From Alicyclobacillus shizuokensis NBRC 103103 (GTDB lineage Bacteria; Bacillota; Bacilli; Alicyclobacillales; Alicyclobacillaceae), in NCBI RefSeq assembly GCF_001552255.1, contig NZ_BCQV01000007.1, positions 124,001-188,000 of the forward strand: a stretch of 64,000 bases of DNA, given 5' to 3'. This document shows positions 38,636 to 45,754 of the stretch, piece after piece (position 1 is the first letter of the stretch; every line of letters begins with the position of its first letter). Below the pieces are notes generated by a model, which saw nothing but the letters and a program-made list of their open reading frames with translations, ran no database searches and had not been told where the DNA came from. The position numbers and the translations under genes were made by a program.

Positions 38636-39209
38636 ACCGGCTCCCGAAAGTCATGCTCGCACACTCAGTCCCTTTGACTGGGACCCGGTTTTGTCGGCGC
38701 CTGGGCCGATTGTGACGGTGTTGGCCGAACGTCGAACCGGAAAGACAACGGCGGCGGTACGACGTGCGATCTTATCACCATACGATACGCTCATCGTCGG
38801 TCCTCGGTATGAAACGGTGCGCTATATAGCCCAGGTATTGGCTGAACAGTTGGATGAGATGGGAATCAACGCGGCGATCCAACGAACCCACGCTGGAAAT
38901 ACGATCTTTATCTTGGATATGGGGCGGCAACCGGACAAACAAATTCGTGTCGCACCAATTGGGGACCGATCGGCCATGTGGTCCCTGTATGAAGAAATCA
39001 TCTTTGATGATGCCAGTTGGTATGACTCTCGGATTCCTATGGACTACATTCAGCAAAGCGTGGGCGACAGGACATTTGTCATCATGGGGTCGTTTGAACG
39101 CGATTTTGTGCCATATCCCGCAGAACAAGGCGAAAACTTCAGGGCGTTAGTGGCCCAAGCCAATCAACACTTCCAGATGTTCTACAACGATCTTGAACCC
39201 GCTTTGTAA
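38592..39209 (+). CDS. Stand-alone terminase-like P-loop ATPase
   Basis: 205 residues. Starts MELLQLYL, sharing the recurrent N-terminal word. Walker A is AERRTGKTT; TLIVGPRYETVRYIAQVLAEQL corresponds to LLIAAPYENQVRLIFMRL of TerL in this window; Walker B is EIIFDDAS, with Asp where TerL has the catalytic Glu (LDEID); TFVIMGSF may be motif III. The nuclease domain is absent. It may regulate packaging or be an independent motor. The frame overlaps the previous gene by 44 bases. Confidence 0.65.
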   Translation, partial: ELLQLYLTQVNLGVEPAPESHARTLSPFDWDPVLSAPGPIVTVLAERRTGKTTAAVRRAILSPYDTLIVGPRYETVRYIAQVLAEQLDEMGINAAIQRTHAGNTIFILDMGRQPDKQIRVAPIGDRSAMWSLYEEIIFDDASWYDSRIPMDYIQQSVGDRTFVIMGSFERDFVPYPAEQGENFRALVAQANQHFQMFYNDLEPAL

Positions 39210-39287
39210 TGCTTTTCATGCCATGCTATGCTTCACCTAAGCAGACCCTCTTGCTTCTGCATGTGGTCATGATAGCCTCTCTCCTCC

Positions 39288-39333
39288 GAAAGTGGTCTTT
39301 GTCCCAGCTCCCACGGGGCAGAGGCCACTTTCC
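39288..39333 (+). terminator. Long hairpin, possible terminator
   Basis: GAAAGTGG...CCACTTTC with inner TCTTTGTCCC/GGGGCAGAGG-type pairing, placed 80 bases after the ATPase gene. Only a weak T-run follows. Confidence 0.45.
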
Positions 39334-39360
39334 ATTTCATGAACAGGGAGGACAGGTAGA

Positions 39361-39609
39361 ATGGGAGACATTCAACACGAACCGCGCGATGTTGATGTGT
39401 CGTACCTCGATGACTTTGCGTTGCATTACATTGAAACGCATCTTCGAGCGATGGGGTACGAGGTCGAGCCGAACCTGGTCATGAACGTACTCAGGTTGGA
39501 AGCTGAAGCGTTGAATGAACTCGGCTACGAACTTGTTTTTGTAAGAAATCGAGAGAAAAACGGAGGATCTCTTCGTAATCCTTCAAACGCACCGATGACA
39601 TCATCCTGA
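39361..39609 (+). CDS. Small hypothetical protein
   Basis: 82 residues, GGGAGGAC site. Helical, acidic (VDVSYLDDFALHYIETHLRAMGYEVEPNLVMNVLRLE). Last protein gene before the tRNA pair. Unknown. Confidence 0.65.
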   Translation: MGDIQHEPRDVDVSYLDDFALHYIETHLRAMGYEVEPNLVMNVLRLEAEALNELGYELVFVRNREKNGGSLRNPSNAPMTSS

Positions 39610-39774
39610 GTGATTTCCCGATGCGAGGAACAGAATGGGGTTCCAAGACATCCGAATTGTTTGCCGGCAGGATTCCTTATACGATGGATAGAGAAAGCGC
39701 GCTTTGTTCGCACTCCCATTCGTCGACACTCGCCATTCAAGCTGTTTGCTTTTAGCTTACGGCATTCAGGCTTT

Positions 39775-39800
39775 GGACGTTGTGCCCGAAAACAACGTCC
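39775..39800 (+). repeat. Hairpin upstream of the tRNA genes
   Basis: GGACGTTGT, 8-base loop, ACAACGTCC. A matching hairpin with one compensatory base change lies at 40143-40168. The 200 bases before it (39610-39774) hold no supported gene. Confidence 0.6.
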
Positions 39801-39809
39801 ACCGTGCCT

Positions 39810-39884
39810 TGTGGGGTAGCTCATCGGTAGAGCGGTCGGCTGTTAACCGATTGGTCGTGGGTTCGATCCCCACCCCCACAGCCA
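39810..39884 (+). tRNA. tRNA-Asn (GTT)
   Basis: Cloverleaf complete: acceptor TGTGGGG/CCCCACA, D arm TAGCTCATCGGTAGAGC, anticodon loop with GTT between TGTTAACC neighbours, T arm GTGGGTTCGATCCCCAC, encoded CCA end. Phage tRNAs usually supplement host codon supply. Confidence 0.93.
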
Positions 39885-39891
39885 CTTTCGT

Positions 39892-39967
39892 GCCAGTGTA
39901 GCTCAGTTGGGAGAGCAGCTGCCTTGTAAGTAGCGGGTCACGGGTTCAAATCCTGTCACTGGCTCCA
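39892..39967 (+). tRNA. tRNA-Thr (TGT)
   Basis: Acceptor GCCAGTG/CACTGGC, D arm TAGCTCAGTTGGGAGAGC, anticodon stem GCTGC/GTAGC with loop CTTGTAA (anticodon TGT, reads ACA), T arm CACGGGTTCAAATCCTGT, encoded CCA end. Seven bases separate it from tRNA-Asn. Confidence 0.93.
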
Positions 39968-40142
39968 GACCCTCCTCACTGGAGGATGGTTCCACTCGAT
40001 GTGGAACGAAGTCGCTGCAAGGCCCGTCGATTTTCTCATAACGTGGAGTCTAAAAATGATGACTTAGTTCGTGCAAGGGAAGCGGACGCCAGGATTGCAG
40101 CAGCCACCAAATCAGTGTTTCTCGCACCTCTATCAGGGTTTC

Positions 40143-40168
40143 GGACGCTGTACTCCTAAACAGCGTCC
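40143..40168 (+). repeat. Hairpin downstream of the tRNA genes
   Basis: GGACGCTGT, 8-base loop, ACAGCGTCC. Same stem and loop length as 39775-39800, with T-A changed to C-G. Between it and the tRNA pair are two more small hairpins (CCTCC/GGAGG and GTTCCAC/GTGGAAC at about 39972-40008) and no gene. Confidence 0.6.
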
Positions 40169-40193
40169 AATTTCACAAAGGGAGCATCTTTTC

Positions 40194-40391
40194 ATGGCAA
40201 AAGTGAAGAAGGGTTTCCGAGCTGTGTTCTATGCACATGGACAGATTATGCTGTGGGGCCCAATCCGTGAGGACGAAGCCGCAGCGATTCGGGACATCTA
40301 TGAGTACCACCATGAAGCGGACCTGTGTTTGAGAGACCCATACACTCATGCCGAGGTGCATGAGGTTTGGTATCCATACTACGACGTATAG
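40194..40391 (+). CDS. Small hypothetical protein
   Basis: 65 residues from ATG 40194 behind AAAGGGAG; the frame upstream runs through the hairpin and is rejected. MAKVKKGFRAVFYAHGQIMLWGPIREDEA. Beta-alpha composition. Unknown. Confidence 0.65.
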   Translation: MAKVKKGFRAVFYAHGQIMLWGPIREDEAAAIRDIYEYHHEADLCLRDPYTHAEVHEVWYPYYDV

Positions 40392-40403
40392 GAGGGGCTA
40401 TCG

Positions 40404-40625
40404 ATGGAGTACGCGATTCAGGCTCTGCGTACTGAGGTCAAGATGTGCAGCCGTCGAATTGAGGAGCTGGAGCTAACCCTTCAAAGGCTTCGCAAGAAAG
40501 AAGAAGACACGTTGGCAGAGATCTGGAGGCTGAAGGCTGAAAGGCAGCAATATGCAGAAGCGATCGCTCGTCTCGAGGCTCACCGCGACGAGAATTCAAC
40601 ACTCCGAGAAGGAGGAGATGCATGA
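40404..40625 (+). CDS. Small coiled-coil protein
   Basis: 73 residues, AGGAGGGG site. Nearly the whole chain is a charged heptad coiled coil (SRRIEELELTLQRLRKKEEDTLAEI). ATGA-type overlap with the next gene. Unknown role. Confidence 0.7.
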   Translation: MEYAIQALRTEVKMCSRRIEELELTLQRLRKKEEDTLAEIWRLKAERQQYAEAIARLEAHRDENSTLREGGDA

Positions 40626-40828
40626 TGTTGGTCGAGAAGTTCATCGGAGTTGTGTATGTGCAGAGCGAAGAAGATGCGGGATTCGAGAATGCGGTTCTGG
40701 CCGAAGGCATCTTTAGCGACGAGTTCGACACCTATGAAGAAGCCGTGGCTTGGATCAACGAGGAACATGAAAAGCATGACAACTTCCTCAGCGCGGAGAT
40801 CAAGCACATCTGGGTGAGATCGGAGTAA
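40622..40828 (+). CDS. Small acidic hypothetical protein
   Basis: 68 residues, AAGGAGGAG site, starting MMLVEKFIGVVYV. Acidic helical middle (DEFDTYEEAVAWINEEHEK). Stop overlaps the next ATG (TAATG). Unknown. Confidence 0.65.
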   Translation: MMLVEKFIGVVYVQSEEDAGFENAVLAEGIFSDEFDTYEEAVAWINEEHEKHDNFLSAEIKHIWVRSE

Positions 40829-41274
40829 TGGATCTTCAGTTTGATAAGTCATTGCAAAACAACACGTACATCGTCACGGCGTCCACAAACAACTTTGCCC
40901 AGACGGATTTGGACTTGTTTGCGAAATTCGGGGAGCCTCAAGTCAATGTGGGCGGCCCCATCTACGATGACGAGAATGCCCTCGTTGAGGGGCTGCCCAG
41001 CCGGTGGCTGTACATCAAGTCCAACTTTCCTCTAACCGTTTCGTTCCAGAATGGAACGATGGTGTATGTGCATTACAACGGCATGCCCGACCCGAATCCG
41101 CCGATCAATGGACCAGAGCCTGTGGCCGGCACCGTGACCATTCCTCCGGATGTCGATCCAGAACGGCTCGCCAATGCGTGGATCAACACGCTCAAGTCCA
41201 ACATGACCAAGGTACTGACGCAACTCAGAGCCAAGGCAGATGACTTCACCGGTCAGGATCAGATCACGATCTGA
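40828..41274 (+). CDS. Hypothetical protein, possibly virion-associated
   Basis: 148 residues. Beta-rich (YIVTASTNNFAQTDLDLF, LPSRWLYIKSNFPLTVSFQNGTMVYVHYNGMP), then a Pro-rich linker (PDPNPPINGPEPV) and a helical end. Comparable to small phage structural or accessory proteins; no match recognised. Confidence 0.65.
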   Translation: MDLQFDKSLQNNTYIVTASTNNFAQTDLDLFAKFGEPQVNVGGPIYDDENALVEGLPSRWLYIKSNFPLTVSFQNGTMVYVHYNGMPDPNPPINGPEPVAGTVTIPPDVDPERLANAWINTLKSNMTKVLTQLRAKADDFTGQDQITI

Positions 41275-41296
41275 GATCCTGAAAGGAGGTGAGTCT

Positions 41297-41359
41297 GTGC
41301 TGACGTTGCACGTGTTTGGTCATGTCTTTGTCATCTGGCCGAACTTGAATCGGCATTGA
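41297..41359 (+). CDS. Micropeptide with consensus ribosome binding site
   Basis: 20 residues from GTG: hydrophobic and His-rich (LTLHVFGHVFVIWPNL). The AAAGGAGGTGA site upstream is the strongest in the region. It directly precedes the endolysin gene and may be a leader peptide or a very short lysis-related peptide. Confidence 0.45.
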   Translation: MLTLHVFGHVFVIWPNLNRH

Positions 41360-41410
41360 CGACGCAGAAACCGTGAAATTCAGCATCCTAAGGAGAATGA
41401 GGGATCGTCT

Positions 41411-42517
41411 ATGCAGCCTCGCAATGATCAAATGGCACACATTGTAGACGCCTCAAACAACAATGGAACGATTGATTGGAAAACGGCTGTCCAGCAGAAC
41501 ATCGCAGGTGCGATCTTCAAAGTGACGGAAGGCGTAACCTATCATGACCCGACCTTCCAGAGAAATCTGCAAGGGGCCTTGGATGTCGGCTTGCCGGTTG
41601 GTGGCTATTGCTTTGCACGACCCAGGACCAGCTCCGCCAACGATGAAGCGGATGAGTTCGCGCGGACGTTGGAAGCCGCCGGCGGCCACGAAAAGATCAA
41701 ACCCGTCCTCGACCTTGAGGACAATGGCGGGCTGTCCCGGGAAGGCGTTGTGGAGTTTGTTCATACCTTCATGGAACGGCTGAAGGGCCACTTTGGAGAC
41801 TATGGCATGCTCTACACCTATACCGCCTTCGCTCAGGCCTATTTGGACGATTCTATGTCCAAGTATGACCTTTGGATTGCGGACTATCGAAACATCTTGG
41901 CGCCCCCGGATGTCGCTGGACATAACCGGTGGAAGATGTGGCAATTCACCAGTAAAGCCTCGATTCCCGGTTTCAGCGGCGCCGTAGACCTGAGTGTGTT
42001 CGATGGCACGGTAGAAGATTTCAGAGCGTGGTGTGGTCTAGTCGGCAAGGTTCAGACGCCGGCCCGAGCTGTCGTGACAGCGCCCTCGAGCACTCGGCCA
42101 ACTCTCCGCATGGGGGACAAGGGGGCTGACGTGATCCAGCTTCAGCTGCTCCTGTATCGGATTGGACAGCATCCGGGTGCCGTGGATGGTATCTTTGGAG
42201 TGCAGACACAATCGGCCTTGAAAGCCTTCCAGGCAGCCTGCGGCATTGCCGTCGATGGGATTTGCGGCCCACAGTCTTGGTCCCATCTTCTGTCGGCACA
42301 TCCGGCGTCTCGTCCGCTCTTGGCACTTGGGAGTCGAGGGGATCAGGTCACAGATGCCCAGTATCTGTTGGCGTACCATCACCAAAGCGTAGGCACGGTC
42401 GATGGATTGTTCGGGCCCAAGACCGATAGCGCGACTCGGAGTTTCCAGAAGGCCAACGGCCTCCAGGTGGACGGGAAGATCGGACCGCAAACCTGGAACG
42501 CGCTGTTGAAATTGTGA
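41411..42517 (+). CDS. GH25 endolysin with two peptidoglycan-binding domains
   Basis: 368 residues. Residues about 8-205 form a GH25 lysozyme (IVDASNNNGTIDWKTAV, FKVTEGVTYHDPTF, GGYCFARP, PVLDLED with the catalytic Asp/Glu pair, LYTYTAF, WQFTSKASIPG, VDLSVFDG). Two PG_binding_1 repeats follow (LRMGDKGADVIQLQLLLYRIG...VDGIFGVQTQSALKAFQ and LALGSRGDQVTDAQYLLAYH...VDGLFGPKTDSATRSFQ). It cleaves peptidoglycan for host lysis. No signal peptide, so a holin would be needed; none is certain nearby. Confidence 0.95.
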   Translation: MQPRNDQMAHIVDASNNNGTIDWKTAVQQNIAGAIFKVTEGVTYHDPTFQRNLQGALDVGLPVGGYCFARPRTSSANDEADEFARTLEAAGGHEKIKPVLDLEDNGGLSREGVVEFVHTFMERLKGHFGDYGMLYTYTAFAQAYLDDSMSKYDLWIADYRNILAPPDVAGHNRWKMWQFTSKASIPGFSGAVDLSVFDGTVEDFRAWCGLVGKVQTPARAVVTAPSSTRPTLRMGDKGADVIQLQLLLYRIGQHPGAVDGIFGVQTQSALKAFQAACGIAVDGICGPQSWSHLLSAHPASRPLLALGSRGDQVTDAQYLLAYHHQSVGTVDGLFGPKTDSATRSFQKANGLQVDGKIGPQTWNALLKL

Positions 42518-42536
42518 TGATGTGGCCAAAAGGCTC

Positions 42537-42602
42537 TTGCAGTCGATTTTGAAATGCATTACAATACGTATAGTCATACTTGATCAATCCCTGATCAATC
42601 CC
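42537..42602 (+). promoter_or_regulatory. Promoter, operator and tandem repeats upstream of the parM-like gene
   Basis: -35 TTGCAG (42537-42542), 17 bp, -10 TACAAT (42560-42565). GAAATGCATTACA (42551-42563) overlaps the -10, so a bound protein should repress. Two contiguous copies of TGATCAATCCC follow (42581-42591, 42592-42602), a possible ParR or regulator site. Confidence 0.65.
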
Positions 42603-42617
42603 CTTTGCATACAACAC

Positions 42618-42661
42618 AGACAGGACCAAGTGGAATCCGGCACATCCGCTTGGTCCTGTCT
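42618..42661 (+). promoter_or_regulatory. 13-bp leader hairpin of the parM-like gene
   Basis: AGACAGGACCAAG (42618-42630) pairs perfectly with CTTGGTCCTGTCT (42649-42661). No T-run follows, so it is unlikely to be a simple terminator; it may be a regulatory leader or part of a centromere. Confidence 0.5.
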
Positions 42662-42772
42662 ACGTATTTCGACAAAAAATCCCGTTGCGGAGAAAGATTT
42701 ACTCGTGGTACGATGTTAGACACGAGGATACAAGGTGCAACATTGTCAGACAGGAGCAAGAGGAGGGGGCTT

Positions 42773-43963
42773 ATGTCAAAGACTGCTGCAAAAGCCGCAT
42801 CCACGCCAAAGGCAACGACTGTTCCGTATCTGGTGGCTCCGGACATTGGATTCGGCGTGGTGAAGGTGTTGTCGAGCGCACCGAACGTACGTGATTCCTC
42901 CATTGTGATGCCGGCCACTGCGGCACCAGGCGTCCAGTCCACCAGCCGGTTGTTTAACCTCAATCACATCGACCGCAAGAAGCTAATTGTGACCACGAGC
43001 GAAGGCACCTATTTCGTCGGGGAGAACGCAAATACGAAGACCGAAGGGCGCTCGAATCGTACGCAGGAGAGCGACCGCGCCAACGACCCCATCAGCCGTA
43101 TCCTGTTTAAGACCGGCATTGCGCTTGGTGTTCCCGATGAGGAAGGCGAGTATGATGTCTTTGTCGTCACGGGTCTGCCCAATCGTGACTATGACAGTGT
43201 GGTCAAAGAGAATCTTGAGAAGTTCCTCAGCGAGCCTTACGAGATTACCTTCCATCTGGGTGGGAAGGACATCACCAAGAAGATCAATTTCGTGGGCTGT
43301 GTGATCCTGCGCCAGCCGGAAGGCTCAATTCTCAACAATACATTTTCGTTTACACCAGACTACAAAGAAACCGGATCCCTGTTGGCCTACAATCCGAGCA
43401 TCAAGGAGTTTGTCGGCATCATTGATATTGGTCATTTCACCACGGACTATGCCCTATTCCAGGATGGATTCTTGGTGCCCAGTGATAAGACCTGCGGCTC
43501 CTCGGAGGCGGCCCATCTCGTATATAGCCGCTTACGTGTCGAACTGATGTCGAAGTTCCGGAACGAGTATGGTATGCGGTATGAGCCGACCGACAAGGAT
43601 TTGGACCGCGCCGTTCGCCAGAGGAAAGTCCAGTTCAATGGTGTGGATCATGACGTGACTGCGGAAGTCGATGCTTGTGTCCAGGAAGTGGCGGCGACCA
43701 TCGCGAAGGACGTCTTTGAGGCATGGGGGCCCGAAGCGACCCGTCTCGATCAGATTCTCTTGACGGGCGGTGGCGCGCATCTGTTTGAGGAAGCGCTGGC
43801 GAATGAGTTTGCGGCCCGCAAGATCCAGCCCTTTACCATTATTCCGAACCCGCAATTTGGGAACACTGTTGGGTATTATATGTTTGGCGCGATGGAATTG
43901 GCGGGACGGTACGACATCGATCAGGTCTATCAAGAGGTTGTGGCGCACCTCTTTGCGGACTGA
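42773..43963 (+). CDS. Actin-like ATPase (ParM/Alp family)
   Basis: 396 residues from ATG behind GAGGAGGGGG; the frame upstream runs through the leader hairpin. Actin-fold motifs: phosphate 1 APDIGFGVVKVL, phosphate 2 GIIDIGHFTTDYAL, adenosine motif ILLTGGGAHLFEEAL. ParM-type filaments push replicons apart through a ParR-centromere complex; phage relatives also move virions or genomes. A small ParR-like gene follows 14 bases later. PRTRC cassettes also include an actin-like protein D, so a functional link with 12083-15217 is possible. Confidence 0.85.
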   Translation: MSKTAAKAASTPKATTVPYLVAPDIGFGVVKVLSSAPNVRDSSIVMPATAAPGVQSTSRLFNLNHIDRKKLIVTTSEGTYFVGENANTKTEGRSNRTQESDRANDPISRILFKTGIALGVPDEEGEYDVFVVTGLPNRDYDSVVKENLEKFLSEPYEITFHLGGKDITKKINFVGCVILRQPEGSILNNTFSFTPDYKETGSLLAYNPSIKEFVGIIDIGHFTTDYALFQDGFLVPSDKTCGSSEAAHLVYSRLRVELMSKFRNEYGMRYEPTDKDLDRAVRQRKVQFNGVDHDVTAEVDACVQEVAATIAKDVFEAWGPEATRLDQILLTGGGAHLFEEALANEFAARKIQPFTIIPNPQFGNTVGYYMFGAMELAGRYDIDQVYQEVVAHLFAD

Positions 43964-43976
43964 GGTGATGGGCTGA

Positions 43977-44153
43977 ATGGTCGACAAGATCCATGTTCGC
44001 TTGCGCGAGGAAGATACGTTACTGCGAGAACACTTCAGCAAGATCAAAAAGGGCGACCACTCTCATGAAGCCCGGCGATTGATGGAAAAAGCTCTGCTAA
44101 TCGAGAAAAAAGAGCAGGAAGCCCTCAAGCAACTGCAAGTGAAGGCCCCGTAA
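43977..44153 (+). CDS. Small ParR-like DNA-binding protein
   Basis: 58 residues, GAGGTG upstream. IHVRLREEDTLLREHFSKIKKGDHSHEARRLMEKAL has the beta strand then two helices expected for a ribbon-helix-helix protein, as in ParR N-termini. It lies directly behind the actin-like gene and ends at a terminator. Much shorter than plasmid ParR (about 100-120 residues), lacking the part that caps the filament. Confidence 0.65.
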   Translation: MVDKIHVRLREEDTLLREHFSKIKKGDHSHEARRLMEKALLIEKKEQEALKQLQVKAP

Positions 44154-44166
44154 TGGGGCCTTTTGT
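44142..44166 (+). terminator. Rho-independent terminator
   Basis: AAGGCCCC, GTAAT, GGGGCCTT, TTTTG; the stop codon of the ParR-like gene lies in the loop. Confidence 0.9.
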
Positions 44167-44228
44167 CGTATATGCTCATTGACTTTGTTCGATGGGGTCT
44201 ACCGTGTCAGTGTACAATGGAATCGAAA

Positions 44229-44290
44229 GGGATACGCTACCCTACCTAGCACCGACTGGCCGAGAGGGGTTAAGCCGTATCCCCTCTTAA
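44229..44290 (+). promoter_or_regulatory. Attenuator-like leader of the terminase small-subunit gene
   Basis: GGGATACG/CGTATCCC (44229-44236 with 44276-44283) competes with AGAGGGG/CCCCTCT (44263-44269 with 44281-44287), as both use 44281-44283. The second, followed by TTAATT, resembles a weak terminator. A possible TACAAT -10 box is at about 44213-44218. Confidence 0.45.
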
Positions 44291-44315
44291 TTATGGTGCC
44301 AAAAGGAGGGGCTGT

Positions 44316-45062
44316 ATGTCAGAGGGAAAGCGGACTGGGCCCAAGACTGCCGCGGGTTTGCAGGTAGCATCGCGTAACCTCGACCCGGTCGGGTGGACGC
44401 AAAACCCGGAGGCCGTTGAGGCCATCAACGTCGCGCGGCGACTTCGTCAAACCAAACATGGACTGTATGCTTCCGTGCCGATCATCTGCAAGGCTCGGGC
44501 ATGTCCCTATGCGCATTCTTGTCCCCTGTTGGAAATGGACATGGCGCCGTTTGGAGAGAAGTGTCCGATTGAGATTGCCGCGATTGAAGACTTGTTTCAT
44601 CGGTACTGTAAAGAGCTTGGGATTGACCCAGACAACGAAGAAAACACCGTTGATCTCATCATGGTCAAAGAATTGGTGGACATTGATATTTCGCTGCTTC
44701 GATGTGATAACAAGATGGCCATCGACGCGGACTTCATCATTGATCAAGTCGTTGGAATGACCGAAGAAGGTCACGCCCTCACCCGACAAGAACTTCATCC
44801 TGTAGTGTCTTACAAAGAGAAACTCCTCAATCAGAAACACAAGACGCTCCAACTCTTGAACTCCACACGAAAAGACAAGCAGGGGAGTAGGGTCACACAC
44901 GTTCTCGATGCTTCGGAGCGGGCGGCGGAACTCTTGCGGGTCAAAAACGATATGCAGTCCCTCGAAGAAAACGAGAAAGAGGCGGAGCAAACCTTTTATG
45001 CGAAGTTTAAGGGCAAGGTGATTGACGTCGAACCCATTGGGTTTGAGGAACAAGATTCATGA
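44316..45062 (+). CDS. Terminase small-subunit-like protein with Cys cluster
   Basis: 248 residues, AAAGGAGGGG site. HGLYASVPIICKARACPYAHSCPLLEMDMAPFGEKCPIEIA has five Cys, like a zinc-binding segment seen in TerS-type proteins of large Bacillota phages. A helical C-terminal half follows. TerS recognises the packaging site and loads TerL. Position at the head of the structural block supports the call, though TerL is separated from it by five small genes. Confidence 0.65.
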   Translation: MSEGKRTGPKTAAGLQVASRNLDPVGWTQNPEAVEAINVARRLRQTKHGLYASVPIICKARACPYAHSCPLLEMDMAPFGEKCPIEIAAIEDLFHRYCKELGIDPDNEENTVDLIMVKELVDIDISLLRCDNKMAIDADFIIDQVVGMTEEGHALTRQELHPVVSYKEKLLNQKHKTLQLLNSTRKDKQGSRVTHVLDASERAAELLRVKNDMQSLEENEKEAEQTFYAKFKGKVIDVEPIGFEEQDS

Positions 45063-45077
45063 AGGAGGATGATGGCA

Positions 45078-45365
45078 ATGCCGGGGGTGCTCAATAAAAT
45101 CACTGGGATTGCAACCCGTCCAAAGGCTTATCTCCAAGATACTTACCGTGATGTTGTGAGAGGGTTGCAATCAAAGCAATTGCCATTCTACTATGGCACT
45201 CTCAACAATGAAGCTCGCGTGAAAGCTCTAAGTGGAAATTACACATTCCGTATGAGAGATCTCGATTCTGGGCGTGTCAGCGTGCTGGCAGGCACTGCCC
45301 TTGGAGCTGGCTATCTTGGCTATCGGATTGTTCGACCAAATGGGCAGTCTGATGTGTATATCTAA
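45078..45365 (+). CDS. Small membrane-type protein
   Basis: 95 residues. AAGGAGG is followed by three close ATGs; the third (45078) has the right spacing. One Gly-rich hydrophobic segment near the end (VSVLAGTALGAGYLGYRIV). First of a group of Gly-rich hydrophobic proteins around terL. Confidence 0.6.
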   Translation: MPGVLNKITGIATRPKAYLQDTYRDVVRGLQSKQLPFYYGTLNNEARVKALSGNYTFRMRDLDSGRVSVLAGTALGAGYLGYRIVRPNGQSDVYI

Positions 45366-45385
45366 TCCGATGGGAGTGACGAGAG

Positions 45386-45754
45386 ATGCCATCCATGTCA
45401 GGAGCAGCACGGTGGTTAATCAAGCACTCGATCAAGAAAACGGGCGTCCGGAACTTTGATAACTTCTTCTCCGGCTATGAGTATACCAAGCCAGCGAAGA
45501 TCATTGGAGGCAGCGTCCTGGGGCTAGGCGTCGCGACCTATGAAGTGCTGACCAATCATCAACGGCCGATGGATGAGTACGCTCGTGCCACCGTGAATCC
45601 GGACATTGAGTCATTGCCCTTATCACGAGCCGATCAACTTGGGTATCAGGCTCCAGTTCCGCGCGCTCGGCCAAACGCACAACCTGAGTTCACATCGACC
45701 GGTGATTTGGTCTTTGCATTGCATAACACGAGATACGGAGGATACTTAGGATGA
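45386..45754 (+). CDS. Membrane-type protein
   Basis: 122 residues, GGGAGTG upstream. One hydrophobic Gly-rich segment (KIIGGSVLGLGVATYEVL), then a polar Pro-rich tail. Overlaps the next gene as ATGA. Unknown function, likely virion or packaging related from position. Confidence 0.65.
   Translation: MPSMSGAARWLIKHSIKKTGVRNFDNFFSGYEYTKPAKIIGGSVLGLGVATYEVLTNHQRPMDEYARATVNPDIESLPLSRADQLGYQAPVPRARPNAQPEFTSTGDLVFALHNTRYGGYLG

Noticed and set aside
39209-39484. 91-codon plus frame after the ATPase gene
   Set aside because: No ribosome binding site; runs through a long hairpin and overlaps the better supported gene at 39361-39609.
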